Origin: Scolanthus callimorphus
Taxonomy: Eukaryota; Cnidaria; Anthozoa; Actiniaria; Edwardsiidae
Assembly: GCA_033964015.1 (NCBI GenBank)
Contig: CM066919.1
Span: 6,166,101-6,230,100 of the forward strand
Direction of reading: 5' to 3'
DNA length: 64,000 nucleotides
In this document: positions 56,601 to 60,800 of the stretch, in pieces
Numbering within the stretch: position 1 is the first letter of the stretch
Layout of the letters: each line of letters begins with the position of its first letter
Made by a program: the position numbers and the translations under genes
The notes under the pieces: model-generated
Told to the model about the DNA's origin: nothing
Database searches by the model: none
What the model saw: the letters and a program-made list of their open reading frames with translations, nothing else

Positions 56601-57793
56601 CGTACAAACACAAGACAAAACCCCCCAAATGGCGGCCCTGTAGAAACCAAACAAGTTATCGATATACACAAAATTGCTAAGTACTAATCTAGCTTAATCA
56701 AAAATGTGCGGAGGAATACAGGTTACACGGGGGCAAATTTAACACCTTCTGAAACTACGTGAACATGAGTTTACAAATTTCTACTAAAAGGTCAACAAAT
56801 AAAAAAGTTTAATAAAGTTTATAAAGTTTGAACAGTTGTTATGTTTTATGACGATCTGCCGAAAGTTGAGACGCATTTTTTCTGCGTAAGTAGAAATCGC
56901 TTAGGAATTAAACCTCAAAATCTGTTTGAGTGACCCCACGCCCAGTAGTGTTTTGCGTAAAGACCTGCAACGTTTATTGCCTTGGAGACAGCTTGTGTTT
57001 TATTGCCTTGACAATAGAGCGACACAACCCAATTGTATTGCAACATGAGAGGGAAATTACCAAAGAATAGAGGTATCCTTCATAGCTACAGCTAGCACAA
57101 TCAATTGTCCTACCTAAGCCTTCGAAATCTAACCCAGTCACGGCTATTAGTGTTGATATTACCTGTGAACAATTCCTTGTGCATGTAGGTGATGCAACGC
57201 TGAGACAATTTGTCGGACAATCGGTCTCGCCTGTGCCTCGGTGAGCCGGGAGTCATGGTGTGCGCGAATCAGAGCTAGTAGCTCCCCTCCTGGGATGTAT
57301 TCAGTTACAAGACAGTAAACTCCACGTTGCTTGAGAGTTTCATACAGTTTCACTATGTTCGGGTGATGGACTTTTTTCAATAGCAGTGCCTCCCGCAGAA
57401 TGTTCCTCTTGACATATTCGTCTTTAATCTTTCGCGTGTCAATCACTTTTACGGCGACCTGGGAAACGAATGAACGAACCGTGAAAATTTTTTGTTGCCT
57501 TTTTAGCGCTTGAGGTATTTCTGGCTCGATGCAAATGTCGCTTGACCCCGCTGTTCCACACGTTCTTGGGAACAATAGAAAACAATGCGGATAATACGAG
57601 GCTGTTATACCATTGTTTGCTTTGTTTTATACTTGCAAATTTTAAGTCATAAAACACGGATCAAACTCACCTTTGATTTGGTAACGCGATTCGTCGCAAG
57701 CTCGACAAATGCAAAATTCCCTTTTCCCAGGCGTGTGCCAGAAAGTTCATAAGTTCCAATTCGCTTGATAACAAAATTTGTAGGATCGCTCAT
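29444..57793 (-). CDS. CAMK/AMPK-related Ser/Thr kinase, HUNK-like, 18 exons
   Basis: The N-terminal kinase domain covers about residues 14-300. It has glycine loop [16 protein letters not shown] (catalytic Lys), [27 protein letters not shown] and DIWSVGI, followed by [17 protein letters not shown] and HPWLT. Next come a UBA-like helical segment ([29 protein letters not shown]), then about 650 residues that are hydrophilic, Ser/Lys/Arg-rich and unfamiliar. Exons sum to 3,189 nt; six lost bases restore 3,195 nt, or 1,064 residues plus stop. The start MSDPTNF is chosen because it is the only Met just ahead of the glycine loop and has a good donor after it. CAMK-group membership is secure. HUNK affinity rests on the DFGLSN, CGSPxYAAPEL and LLEP(D/N)P pattern and is tentative. 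WDR12 is nested in its third intron. Confidence 0.85.
30130..30444 (-). CDS. Kinase exon 17
   Basis: This 315-nt, phase-0 exon has acceptor TTATTTCAAG and donor TTACAG followed by GTAAGA. It encodes [20 protein letters not shown] then RKRSRP, an NNSNNN low-complexity tract, and [19 protein letters not shown]. The KR-rich part could be a nuclear localisation signal; that is inference. Confidence 0.82.
30561..30750. mobile_element. TA-flanked MITE, copy 1 (190 bp)
   Basis: The ends GACCGAATCGGCTAACGGTG and the inverted GCTAGTGGAATTTACATC-type mirror enclose TTGTTGCCACCCAATT inverted repeats and the inverted pair TGATGATTCC / GGAATCATCA. TA dinucleotides flank both ends. A 211-bp relative is at 47528-47738. 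Confidence 0.75.
31003..32036 (+). repeat. CATATG minisatellite, 11-bp unit, about 1 kb
   Basis: About 90 tandem units of GTCATATGGTA with variants (GTCACATAGTA, GTCACATGGCA, GTCATATGAAA). Many units hold the self-complementary CATATG. A short foreign end (AAGGCCGTAGCTAGACATTT) interrupts it near 31657-31677. It lies in the intron between kinase exons 16 and 17. Confidence 0.95.
32098..32451 (-). CDS. Kinase exon 16 (charged coiled coil)
   Basis: This 354-nt exon has phase 0 at both ends. It encodes [20 protein letters not shown], then a long charged stretch ([20 protein letters not shown], then [20 protein letters not shown]) likely to form a coiled coil. The acceptor is GATTGACAG, with a pentanucleotide repeat where a polypyrimidine tract is usual. 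The donor is GAAAAG followed by GTACTT. An 11-bp minisatellite begins about 60 bases into the following intron. Confidence 0.82.
32456..32487 (+). repeat. (AATTC)n pentanucleotide microsatellite
   Basis: About five copies of CAATT/AATTC run directly beside the acceptor of kinase exon 16, which starts at 32451 on the minus strand. Confidence 0.93.
33167..33487. mobile_element. TAA-flanked MITE, 321 bp
   Basis: The left end is TAA|AGGCCCGTTTACACTTGC and the right end is GCAAGTGTAAACCGTCCT|TAA, with inverted CGCGACAAA...AAATCGCAAG inside. It has the same length as 12975-13295 and a related GGCCCGTTT terminus. It ends 12 bp from the donor of kinase exon 15. A 5'-truncated relative is at about 42850-43100. 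Confidence 0.75.
33500..33776 (-). CDS. Kinase exon 15
   Basis: This 277-nt exon has acceptor CGTTTCCCCAG and donor TTACAG followed by GTAAAT. It encodes [20 protein letters not shown] and [19 protein letters not shown], possibly a small helical unit, then a Lys/Glu/Ser-rich tail. A 321-bp MITE begins 12 bases inside the next intron. Confidence 0.82.
34073..34311. mobile_element. TA-flanked MITE with GAGCGGATTTC ends, 239 bp
   Basis: TA|GAGCGGATTTCACATGACTG and CATGTGAAATCCGCTC|TA are inverted repeats. It sits in the intron between kinase exons 14 and 15. Confidence 0.75.
34437..34802. mobile_element. MITE-like element with GTTGCGAGTTGC repeats
   Basis: The left end CCATGTCACACGAGGAAGTTTTTCTTGCAACTC and right end GCGTTGCGAGTTGCAAGAAAAATTG are inverted. 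Inside, GTTGCG, GAGTTGCA and the complements recur many times in both orientations. Confidence 0.6.
35088..35289 (-). CDS. Kinase exon 14
   Basis: This 202-nt exon has acceptor TCTGGTTTTCAG and donor GACAA followed by GTAGGT. It encodes [20 protein letters not shown] and then [17 protein letters not shown]. It has no recognised domain. The phase match on both sides is exact. Confidence 0.8.
35500..35960. other. Kinase intron segment with dispersed-repeat character
   Basis: Open frames occur on both strands but none resembles a protein. The segment carries inverted bits (CAAACGTTTTCCGCTGACAT / GGAAAACGTCTGCAGATGA; repeated GCCATGGCAAC / GTTGCCATGG near 35870-35970). I read it as repeat-derived intron. 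Confidence 0.45.
36045..36240 (-). CDS. Kinase exon 13
   Basis: This 196-nt exon has acceptor TTGCTTTTTAG and donor CACAAG followed by GTATAC. It encodes [20 protein letters not shown], then [20 protein letters not shown]. It joins exon 12 in phase 0 and exon 14 in phase 1. Confidence 0.8.
36690..37090 (+). repeat. Pair of diverged direct repeats starting TCCCATTGTGCTTA
   Basis: Two units (about 36700-36850 and 36925-37050) share CATTGTGCTTA, CCTGGCGG, CAGATCTCCTC/CAGGTCTCCTC and CTTATAT. The second ends GCACAATGGG, the inverse of the start. No coding evidence; it lies in the intron between kinase exons 12 and 13. Confidence 0.55.
37430..37730. repeat. Dispersed repeat with GAGTCAATAGCTATTGAC
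   Basis: The block contains TTATTCCTCGAGC...GAGTCAATAGC, GAGAGGAATAATTGTTTTAG and two inverted CAAATCACACTAGT / ACTAGTGTGATTTG ends. A partial copy is at about 42247-42335. Both copies end within a few bases of a kinase donor site (exons 12 and 9). Confidence 0.6.
37738..37861 (-). CDS. Kinase exon 12
   Basis: This 124-nt exon has acceptor TATGTTTAG and donor AAGGAG followed by GTATAT. It encodes [20 protein letters not shown], then [20 protein letters not shown]. It is acidic and probably disordered. Phases fit exons 11 and 13 without correction. Confidence 0.78.
38085..38320. repeat. Nested palindromes in a kinase intron
   Basis: TAGAATCCTATGATATCTC is mirrored by GAGATATCATAGGATTCA, and TCGGTAGATTCCGC by GCGGAATCTACCGA. 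CTTTGAATA also recurs inverted at the outer edges. It is probably a composite foldback element. Confidence 0.6.
38569..38758. mobile_element. TA-flanked 190-bp MITE with (CGCGAC)n core, copy 1
   Basis: TA|GAGAAGATTTCGTATGATTG and CAGTCATACGAAATCTGCTC|TA are inverted repeats. The interior holds hexamer repeats of CGCGAC/CGTGAC. The copy at 51174-51363 is also exactly 190 bp. Confidence 0.82.
39129..39494 (+). repeat. Direct repeat, period 175 bp, with an inner 19-bp duplication
   Basis: GAACTGGCTTCCCTCTGAAC at 39129 recurs as GAGCTGGCTTCTCTCTGAAC at 39304. Both units share GACAACGTCGCGACGGAAAG, TGCACTAGGCGAA and TTTGACTGGCGGAACAGC. The second unit has AAAAACAAAAACGCGGGTC twice. Each unit has inner inverted symmetry (GCCTAGTGCAGT / ACTGCACTAGGC). 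Confidence 0.88.
39506..39761 (-). CDS. Kinase exon 11 (basic Ser-rich linker, two bases short)
   Basis: The acceptor is TTTTTTTTCCAG and the donor TCCCAG followed by GTGAGC. It encodes VYKSVE, then [32 protein letters not shown], then [12 protein letters not shown]. Two single-A losses (near 39744 and 39605) restore 258 nt. The RxxS-like motifs (RQRS, HRHRSAS) look like basophilic-kinase sites. The donor abuts a 175-bp direct repeat (39129-39494). Confidence 0.72.
39780..40208 (-). repeat. Dispersed 280-bp repeat, copy 2 plus a partial third copy
   Basis: Bases 39925-40208 are the inverted partner of 16437-16715. Bases 39780-39905 repeat the CCGCGCGGGGTGCCTGTGG...AATGGCGACCAAAGAAA part directly next to it. 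The block starts about 20 bases upstream of kinase exon 11. Confidence 0.75.
40608..40898. mobile_element. 291-bp near-perfect palindromic element
   Basis: TAGCCTGCGTAGCAAGCGTTCCC ... TTTTGGCCGCGCGAAAATGG is mirrored by CCATTTTCGCGCGGCCAAAA ... GGGAACGCTTGCTACGCAGGCTA. Arms are about 115-130 nt with a short C/T-rich centre. TA-type ends suggest a foldback MITE. Spurious open frames on both strands come from the symmetry. Confidence 0.85.
41040..41160. repeat. Dispersed repeat end (TTTGATTGACGGAAGCCAG)
   Basis: TTTGATTGACGGAAGCCAG ... GTAGAGTTCGCAGAATTAG is also present, in one orientation or the other, at about 16105-16170, 18110-18180, 28105-28155, 28490-28560 and 40915-40940. It marks the termini of a common repeat family, seen here five or more times. 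Confidence 0.7.
41562..41882. repeat. Foldback element with nested arms
   Basis: The outer arms are AGGCTCTGGTGACATCCATT and AATGGATGTCCCCAGTGCCT. The inner arms are TATCAAATCTCGCGCATGCG and CGCATGCATCAACGG...GTATC-type mirror, with CACCAGAGCCTCCCCCGC / GCGGGGGAGGCTCTGGTG at the centre. Confidence 0.75.
42018..42160 (-). CDS. Kinase exon 10 (one base short)
   Basis: The acceptor is AATATTCAG and the donor GATAG followed by GTACGT. In the incoming phase it begins [17 protein letters not shown]. One more A in the AAA run near 42110-42115 continues as [20 protein letters not shown] and [11 protein letters not shown], and gives 144 nt, which fits exon 11. The exact point of loss is inferred. Confidence 0.68.
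42341..42423 (-). CDS. Kinase exon 9 (one base short)
   Basis: The acceptor is TGTCTTTCAG and the donor TATCAAG followed by GTACTT. It reads [14 protein letters not shown], then a stop. One more T at 42380-42382 continues as [13 protein letters not shown] and brings the length to 84 = 1 + 81 + 2. A dispersed repeat ends within ten bases of the donor. Confidence 0.7.
42595..42754 (-). CDS. Kinase exon 8 (UBA-like segment, one base short)
   Basis: The acceptor is TTTGTCCACAG and the donor AATGCAG followed by GTACCA. It reads [20 protein letters not shown] and YDTLSGIYH, then hits stops. One more C near 42655 continues as [20 protein letters not shown] and gives 161 nt, which fits exon 9. AMPK-related kinases often have a UBA-like three-helix segment here. 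Confidence 0.83.
43116..43270 (-). CDS. Kinase exon 7 (end of kinase domain)
   Basis: This 155-nt exon has acceptor GCTCTCGTAG and donor AACAAG followed by GTAATT. It encodes [20 protein letters not shown], then [17 protein letters not shown] and [10 protein letters not shown]. The invariant Arg of subdomain XI is in NPQLR. Confidence 0.93.
43601..44525 (+). repeat. 461-bp tandem duplication with G-rich tracts
   Basis: GAAAGAGATGACTTTCCAAG starts at 43601 and again at 44062. The two units run in step through GGGAGGGATCCTTTATGAGG, AACGGAAGGGATTGGAAATT, the G runs and CCACCAAATATTTTTTGGGG. They differ mostly in run lengths, so the duplication is recent. It lies in the intron between kinase exons 6 and 7. 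Confidence 0.92.
44670..44830 (+). repeat. GGTATTTTTTGGG / GTATGAAATTTG dispersed repeat
   Basis: Short modules GGTATTTTTTGGGTATAAAATTTATGG and GGTATGAAATTTGGAGCTCCGTC end in a C-rich tract and GTCATTTTTATATC. The same order recurs at 51985-52130 and, in part, at 23145-23280 and in both units of the 461-bp duplication. Confidence 0.7.
44912..45012 (-). CDS. Kinase exon 6
   Basis: This 101-nt exon has acceptor TTTCACCACAG and donor TCTGCAG followed by GTAAGC. It encodes [20 protein letters not shown] and [13 protein letters not shown], the C-lobe segment between LPF and the CRDLL motif. Phases 2 and 1 fit. Confidence 0.88.
45905..46052. repeat. Foldback palindrome with loop GAGACGAAGTC
   Basis: ACACTTAATTACTGCACCCTTGG ... 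GAATCTCGATGTTTCCC is mirrored by GGGAAACATCGAGATTC ... CAGTCATTAAGTGT around CGAGACGAAGTCG. Arms are about 65 nt. It lies 12 bases from the donor of kinase exon 5. Confidence 0.88.
46064..46107 (-). CDS. Kinase exon 5 (44 nt, one base short)
   Basis: The acceptor is CTTTTTCAG before AGGTATC; the donor is ATTCCG followed by GTAAGA. As written it reads [14 protein letters not shown]. With one extra G near 46080 it reads [14 protein letters not shown], the expected kinase sequence, and its length becomes 45 = 1 + 42 + 2, fitting both neighbours. It is only 12 nt from the right arm of the palindrome at 45905-46052. Confidence 0.85.
46294..46663. mobile_element. MITE with TTA duplication and GTCCACACTA ends, 370 bp
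   Basis: TTA|GGCACCGTCCACACTACGCC and GGCATAGTGTGGACGGGCC|TTA enclose repeated CTAAATTTGAAAACGG / CCGTTTTC modules. It is the same family and length class as 20396-20764. Confidence 0.85.
47288..47417 (-). CDS. Kinase exon 4 (DFG, activation loop, APE)
   Basis: This 130-nt exon has acceptor CATTTTCAG before ATTTTGG and donor GAGTGT followed by GTAAGT. It encodes [38 protein letters not shown] and IWSV. An activation-loop Thr (KTQCGSPEY) is at the usual position for phosphorylation. Confidence 0.93.
47528..47738. mobile_element. TA-flanked MITE, copy 2 (211 bp)
   Basis: This relative of 30561-30750 shares TTGTTGCCACCCAATTCAGA, GATGATTCCTTTGGGTGG, the inverted mirror CCACCCAAAGGAATCATCA and GGGTGGCAACAAGA. 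TA flanks both ends. Confidence 0.78.
48665..48890. mobile_element. CAGGGCCCGACA-ended MITE (hAT-like), 226 bp
   Basis: CAGGGCCCGACATTAACATT and GCAGTGTCGGGCCCTG are inverted repeats. CAGGG...CCCTG ends are typical of hAT MITEs; an 8-bp duplication is not clean (AAGTA on both sides). It lies 50 bases past the WDR12 stop codon. A solo end is at about 30094-30115 (GCCCCGACATTAACATTTG), beside kinase exon 17. Confidence 0.65.
48940..50284 (-). CDS. WDR12: WDR12 ribosome-biogenesis WD40 protein, intronless, nested in a kinase intron
   Basis: WDR12 (yeast Ytm1) is a subunit of the PeBoW complex, which acts in the nucleolus in 28S/5.8S rRNA processing and 60S assembly. The N-terminal NLE domain is clear ([48 protein letters not shown]). 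WD repeats follow ([43 protein letters not shown]...[55 protein letters not shown]). The frame breaks four times, near 49768, 49510, 49342 and 49232. Five lost bases in all (two at the first site) bring 1,345 nt to 1,350, exactly 449 residues plus stop; human WDR12 has 423. The whole gene has no intron. It is either a genuine single-exon gene or a retrocopy; I saw no poly-A tail. Confidence 0.85.
50538..50596 (-). CDS. Kinase exon 3 (catalytic loop)
   Basis: This 59-nt exon encodes [19 protein letters not shown] between CTGTATTTCCAG and GTAAGT. Phases 2 and 1 fit both neighbours and complete HRDLKMEN and VDFG across the junctions. It lies 6.6 kb from exon 2 and only 254 bases upstream of the nested WDR12 start codon. 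Confidence 0.93.
51174..51363. mobile_element. TA-flanked 190-bp MITE, copy 2
   Basis: TA|GAACAGATTTCGTATGACTG and CAGTCATACGAAATTGCGCTC|TA are inverted repeats. The interior matches 38569-38758 in inverted sense (GTACCGTGACACGGCGCGG, GGAACCTGGCCTGCTGTAGA). It has the same length as copy 1. Confidence 0.82.
51397..51975. mobile_element. CAGGGCTCATAA-ended element (hAT-like), 579 bp
   Basis: The terminal repeats are CAGGGCTCATAATTAGGGGCG and CGCCCCTATTTATGAGCCCCTG. Near-identical 7-mers CCTTCTT / CCTTTTT flank it. Inside, CTACATTTTTGTTCAACCCTGAAGC is mirrored by GCTTTAAGGTTGAACAAAAAATG. A diverged interior fragment is at about 18420-18600. Confidence 0.68.
52262..53286. mobile_element. TTAA-flanked element with inverted ends and a 165-codon ORF
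   Basis: TTAA|GGATACCGTAAACCTTCGCG at the left mirrors CGCAAAGGTTTACGGTAACC|TTAA at the right (about 22 of 25 terminal bases agree). TTAA duplication is the mark of piggyBac and Kolobok transposons. A minus-strand ORF (52557-53054, starting [19 protein letters not shown]) fills half of it. I recognise no transposase domain in it, so the element is probably non-autonomous or carries a passenger ORF. Confidence 0.75.
52557..53054 (-). CDS. Hypothetical 165-residue ORF inside the TTAA element
   Basis: The ORF is open from Met to stop. It has a hydrophobic stretch ([17 protein letters not shown], about residues 67-83), a Cys-containing middle ([20 protein letters not shown]) and a basic patch (RRRNSSK). 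It matches nothing I know. Placement wholly inside the element suggests transposon cargo or a decayed transposase part; chance openness is also possible. Confidence 0.35.
   Translation of the reverse strand: MPAMFLPAFFVEEALCPLFIKIWLLEMVEDVGESDYPRVRKLKHNMKSEHSNTSRAQRRLAQLADRVSLFALLLLALQMLTQLQNGYNLVLILLPFQWKDPKCSPTRICTIAFKFCEQLVQTLIFESVSAIFDILISRTFITVRRRNSSKIMNLQLLEVLISGMD
53570..53765. repeat. TGGTTCCAGAAATTATCCATACC foldback
   Basis: TGGTTCCAGAAATTATCCAT at the left mirrors ATGGATATTTTCTGGAACCA at the right. GGAAATTCC(G/A)GAGAGGTGGGGGGTCA modules lie inside. Related GGAAATTCCAGAGGGG modules are in the 461-bp duplication and at about 22190-22340 and 47215-47265. Confidence 0.7.
54262..54330 (-). 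repeat. tRNA-derived SINE-like fragment
   Basis: On the minus strand AAGGTTGTGGGTTCAAATCC matches a tRNA T-arm and pol III B box (GGTTCAAATCC). No acceptable A box or cloverleaf is visible upstream, so this is a SINE piece or chance, not a tRNA gene. Confidence 0.35.
55230..55505 (+). repeat. GGTGCTTATTCGAGGGT repeats
   Basis: The 17-18-bp motif GGYGCTTATTCGAGGG occurs in groups of two to three at 55233-55285 and 55445-55505 in the same orientation, flanking about 160 bp of AT-rich sequence. It is probably the repeated ends of a dispersed element. Confidence 0.65.
57163..57458 (-). CDS. Kinase exon 2 (catalytic Lys, C-helix, hinge, HR of HRD)
   Basis: The acceptor is TTTCCCAG before GTCGCCG; the donor is CACAG followed by GTAATA. 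It encodes [15 protein letters not shown], then [15 protein letters not shown] and [10 protein letters not shown]. It ends in phase 2 within the Arg of the HRD motif. Confidence 0.93.
57671..57793 (-). CDS. Kinase exon 1 (start codon, glycine loop)
   Basis: This 123-nt exon runs from ATG to AAATCAAAG followed by GTGAGT. It encodes [19 protein letters not shown], then [15 protein letters not shown]. The third loop glycine is replaced by Ala (GxGxxA), a common variant in CAMK kinases. It ends in phase 0. Confidence 0.88.
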
Positions 57794-57794
57794 A

Positions 57795-58060
57795 ACCTTA
57801 GATTTGTTTACTAAATACAACTCCTAATGAATAGCTTGTAAACAGTGAAAAACCCGCGGCATTTTCAATTTACAAGTGGCATGTGTGGATTAATTTACGA
57901 GAACCAATCAGAATGCACGATTGTGAGGGCACGCGAGATACCATTGTTCGTCATTGTTTGCTATAAGCCCGAGCGCGCGCTCTGATTGGCTAACGGTCGC
58001 ACTGGCACGTTCCGACGCGTGCCGCCTCACCGCTTGACCACTTGAGCGAACCGAAAAGCC
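57795..58060 (-). promoter_or_regulatory. Probable kinase promoter region
   Basis: Just upstream of the kinase start codon are two CCAAT boxes, in opposite orientations (GAACCAATCA at 57901, TGATTGGCTA around 57983) and several CpG-rich patches (GAGCGCGCGCTC, CCGACGCGTGCCGCC). No TATA box is evident. Function is inferred from position. Confidence 0.4.
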
Positions 58061-59446
58061 AATATTGCACTAATGCACAGCGCTTCTACACCAATTTCTC
58101 TGCAAACATTTTCCTACGAAATCACAGGTCTCTTGTATTTGTAACTATTAAAGCAATAAACCTATAGAGAACAGCATTTCGCACCTTCTAAAACGCACGC
58201 GGTTCGATTTTATGATTTTCCGTATGTACACATAACCGCGTGGGTTTGCAACATGCGCTAATTGTTATGTACTACACAACAGATAATTCTATGTTTGAAC
58301 TGTGAACCATTGAGAATATCTGACAGGCACGGGAAAACTTCAAATAGTCTCATCGACTGCTATATTTCTTGTATAAGGGGCCTAATTAAAAATTTATGAT
58401 TGAGAAGTATAACTTGTTGCGCGCTGTTTGACTGATCTTTCTGAAACCTAACCTGGCCTAACCACAATTGACAGATAAAATTTACTCGCAGCAAAACCAC
58501 TTCTTATATTAATCTGCCACCAAATTTTCGAGACAGTTGTTAAGACTACTTGATTATAAGTTCTTTTAAATTAAATAAGTGGTAACAAACGGTAAATTGC
58601 TCAGACTAGGTTGCGCTAATGTAACCCCACCCTAGCGCAAATTCGGCGCCATTCGCAAATTAGATTGCGCTCAGACTTTTAGAGTTGGTATTCAAATTTG
58701 ACTTTGACTTCGAACTAATTTCTTCCACGTCAAAAGCCTACACGTTTCTGAGCTGTTAGTACTTGTTTTCTCGACAAGTACCCGTACAAACTCATGTTTT
58801 GGCTAATAAAAAATTCAGTTTGATCACTGAAGCGTTGAAGGCAGCTAACTAAATACACGATGATGCAACAAGAACCGATCTGAATTTCCCAACTGATGCG
58901 TATAAGTTTTCGTAAGTTTTTGGGATGAAATCAGGGGCGTAAAATATTTTGAATATAATCAGCATTGCTCATTCTAAAATGCATGAATCAACCGGCGCCT
59001 GAATACTTCAAAGTTTGAATGACTACTACTAGTTACGACAGGTCAAAAAGCAGCAATTCAATTTTCATAATAATATAATTCCTTTCTTCGACGCTCGCAA
59101 ATTACTTACAAACACGGCCCTCTGCGGAACGGCGAGGTAGAAAAATTTTGAGAAAATACAGTACTTCGTTATTTAACAATATTTTTAAGACAACGGTAAC
59201 AAAACATCTCTAAAACGAGAAGATACAAATACAAAACAAGTATACGTTTACAAGAAAAATATTCACATGTCTGAGAGCCGTTAGAAAATTTCCTGACAAA
59301 ACTTGCAGAATTTCAAACCTGCAAGAGCGTATGCATCTATAAAAATTGTTCGTTCAGATTTGAGTGGAGAGTAATTTCAACTCTGATTCAGTTTGTATTG
59401 AAAAATCCTACAAAATAATAATAAAAGAAACTAAAAAGGCAGTATA
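58060..59446. other. Intergenic stretch between kinase and SoxC
   Basis: About 1.4 kb of AT-rich DNA lies between the kinase start and the SoxC stop codon. I see no ORF of interest, repeat or RNA gene. The last few hundred bases are likely the SoxC 3' UTR. Confidence 0.6.
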
Positions 59447-60370
59447 CTACAATTGCCCTAGGCTGTTCTCCAGCCACTGTCCTTGTATAAGTTCTGATAC
59501 TTCTGGTGGTGTGTAGAGATCAGGGAAATCAAACTGCCCGTTGTTCGCCCCGGCCAAGTCAAAGAGCGGTGATGCAGGGAGATTGTTTAGGTTGAGTGTA
59601 GAGAGTTCCAGGTTAGGCCAGCCCGTGGGAATTTGGTGATTATGCCCGCCATGGTTGTTGTTCTGATTTACGTGTGTCGGGTCTCCCTTGAATGCTTGAT
59701 CGAAGTCCTCGTACAGAGAGAGCTGATCAATCGGTTCGTCCGGAGTGACTGCTATAGAGTCAGGTACATTAGGTGGTGGAGTGATGGGAGACACTAAATC
59801 CCTACGTTGTTTCTTGTAGTTGGGCTCCCCGCCAAGGGAGTTGTATTTCTTGGCTGAGCTAAGCCCGTGGTAGTTTCCTATTTGCGCGCCGGGAAGCGCT
59901 TCTCGCTTCGTCCCGAGCGCGGTGACAGATAAGTTCTTACGCGCGATGTTTTCCGCGCCGTTAGTTGCAGGCTTCCCCTCGGGTGCACTTCCCTTAGCTT
60001 TAGCAGGCTGCTTTTTCTTGCGGGGCCTGTATTTGTAGTCAGGATAGGCCTGCATATGGCGAATCCTGAGCCGTTCCGATTCCTCCACGAACGGCCGCTT
60101 CTCTGATTCTGAGAGTAGTTTCCAGCGCTTGCCGAGTCGCTTGCTGATCTCCGCATTATGCATGTCGGGGTGCTCTTCTGCCATCTTGCGGCGTTCAATT
60201 TGACTCCAGACCATAAATGCATTCATTGGCCTCTTGACGTGTTGTAGATCAGTCTTTTTCTTGCTTTCCTGCATCCCCTCCGATGTCTCCTCAAGTCCTG
60301 CTGACATAGGGCTCGAGTGCGGTGGACTAGGAGTAGCGCGAAACTCAGTGTTATGTAGAACCATCATCAT
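59447..60370 (-). CDS. SOXC: SoxC-group HMG-box transcription factor, single exon
   Basis: This intact 307-residue ORF encodes a nuclear DNA-binding regulator. The HMG box spans about residues 43-122. It shows [35 protein letters not shown] and [13 protein letters not shown], all Sox signatures; SQIERRK and [15 protein letters not shown] are closest to Sox4/Sox11 (group C). The far C-terminus ([20 protein letters not shown]) resembles the conserved SoxC transactivation motif (FDFPDYCTPEV.E.I.GDW), so group C is well supported. The middle is Ser/Pro/Asn-rich and probably disordered. Three Met codons in a row open the frame and the first was taken. Vertebrate SOXC genes are also intronless. Group C genes act in neuronal and progenitor differentiation in other animals. 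Confidence 0.95.
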   Translation of the reverse strand: MMMVLHNTEFRATPSPPHSSPMSAGLEETSEGMQESKKKTDLQHVKRPMNAFMVWSQIERRKMAEEHPDMHNAEISKRLGKRWKLLSESEKRPFVEESERLRIRHMQAYPDYKYRPRKKKQPAKAKGSAPEGKPATNGAENIARKNLSVTALGTKREALPGAQIGNYHGLSSAKKYNSLGGEPNYKKQRRDLVSPITPPPNVPDSIAVTPDEPIDQLSLYEDFDQAFKGDPTHVNQNNNHGGHNHQIPTGWPNLELSTLNLNNLPASPLFDLAGANNGQFDFPDLYTPPEVSELIQGQWLENSLGQL

Positions 60371-60639
60371 TACGAAGAACTTTTACAACTCAAACTAAAT
60401 CGCCGCTAAATAAACTTGGCAGCAATGCAGCCTTTCAGAATTACCGTAAAAATAATAACAAAGAGTCCACCAGTTGTTACGCACTTCAGTTGATCGTGGC
60501 TGAGATCGTAGTAAAGGGGACAATATTAAAATCAGAATCAGCTGACTGACCGCGTATGCTGAGAGTTGTGTTTGGTTCGCAAGCGGCCTTTGGAATGAAC
60601 ATTCACTTTGCTTGCCCGGAGGTAAAGTCTGTTTCATAA

Positions 60640-60800
60640 ATCAGCTCTCGAAATTTGCGTTGGCTATGTGTGACGCCGCTCGACACGTCATTAGCGCTAA
60701 CACATCGCGCAGCCAATCAGCGGCGAGACAACCAGTTTGAAACTCCACCCCCGATCATCTACGCCGCCTTTGATTGGCTAATGAGCGGGATCCAACTCGT
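60640..60800 (-). promoter_or_regulatory. Probable SoxC promoter region
   Basis: It lies 270-430 bases upstream of the SoxC start. AGCCAATCAG (60711) and TGATTGGCTA (60771) are CCAAT boxes in opposite orientations about 60 bp apart, with CTCCACCCCCG between them and CACGTCA/AGCGCTAACAC close by. No TATA box was found. Assigned by position and motif only. Confidence 0.4.

Larger units (their letters stand above)
50597..57162 (-). other. Long second kinase intron with mobile elements
   Basis: This 6.6-kb intron separates kinase exons 2 and 3. It holds MITEs at 51174-51363 and 51397-51975, the TTAA element at 52262-53286, a TTCCAGAAATTATCCATACC foldback at 53570-53760, a tRNA-like SINE fragment near 54262-54330 and GCTTATTCGAGGG repeats at 55230-55505. 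From 55600 to 57160 I see nothing beyond AT-rich sequence. Confidence 0.75.
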
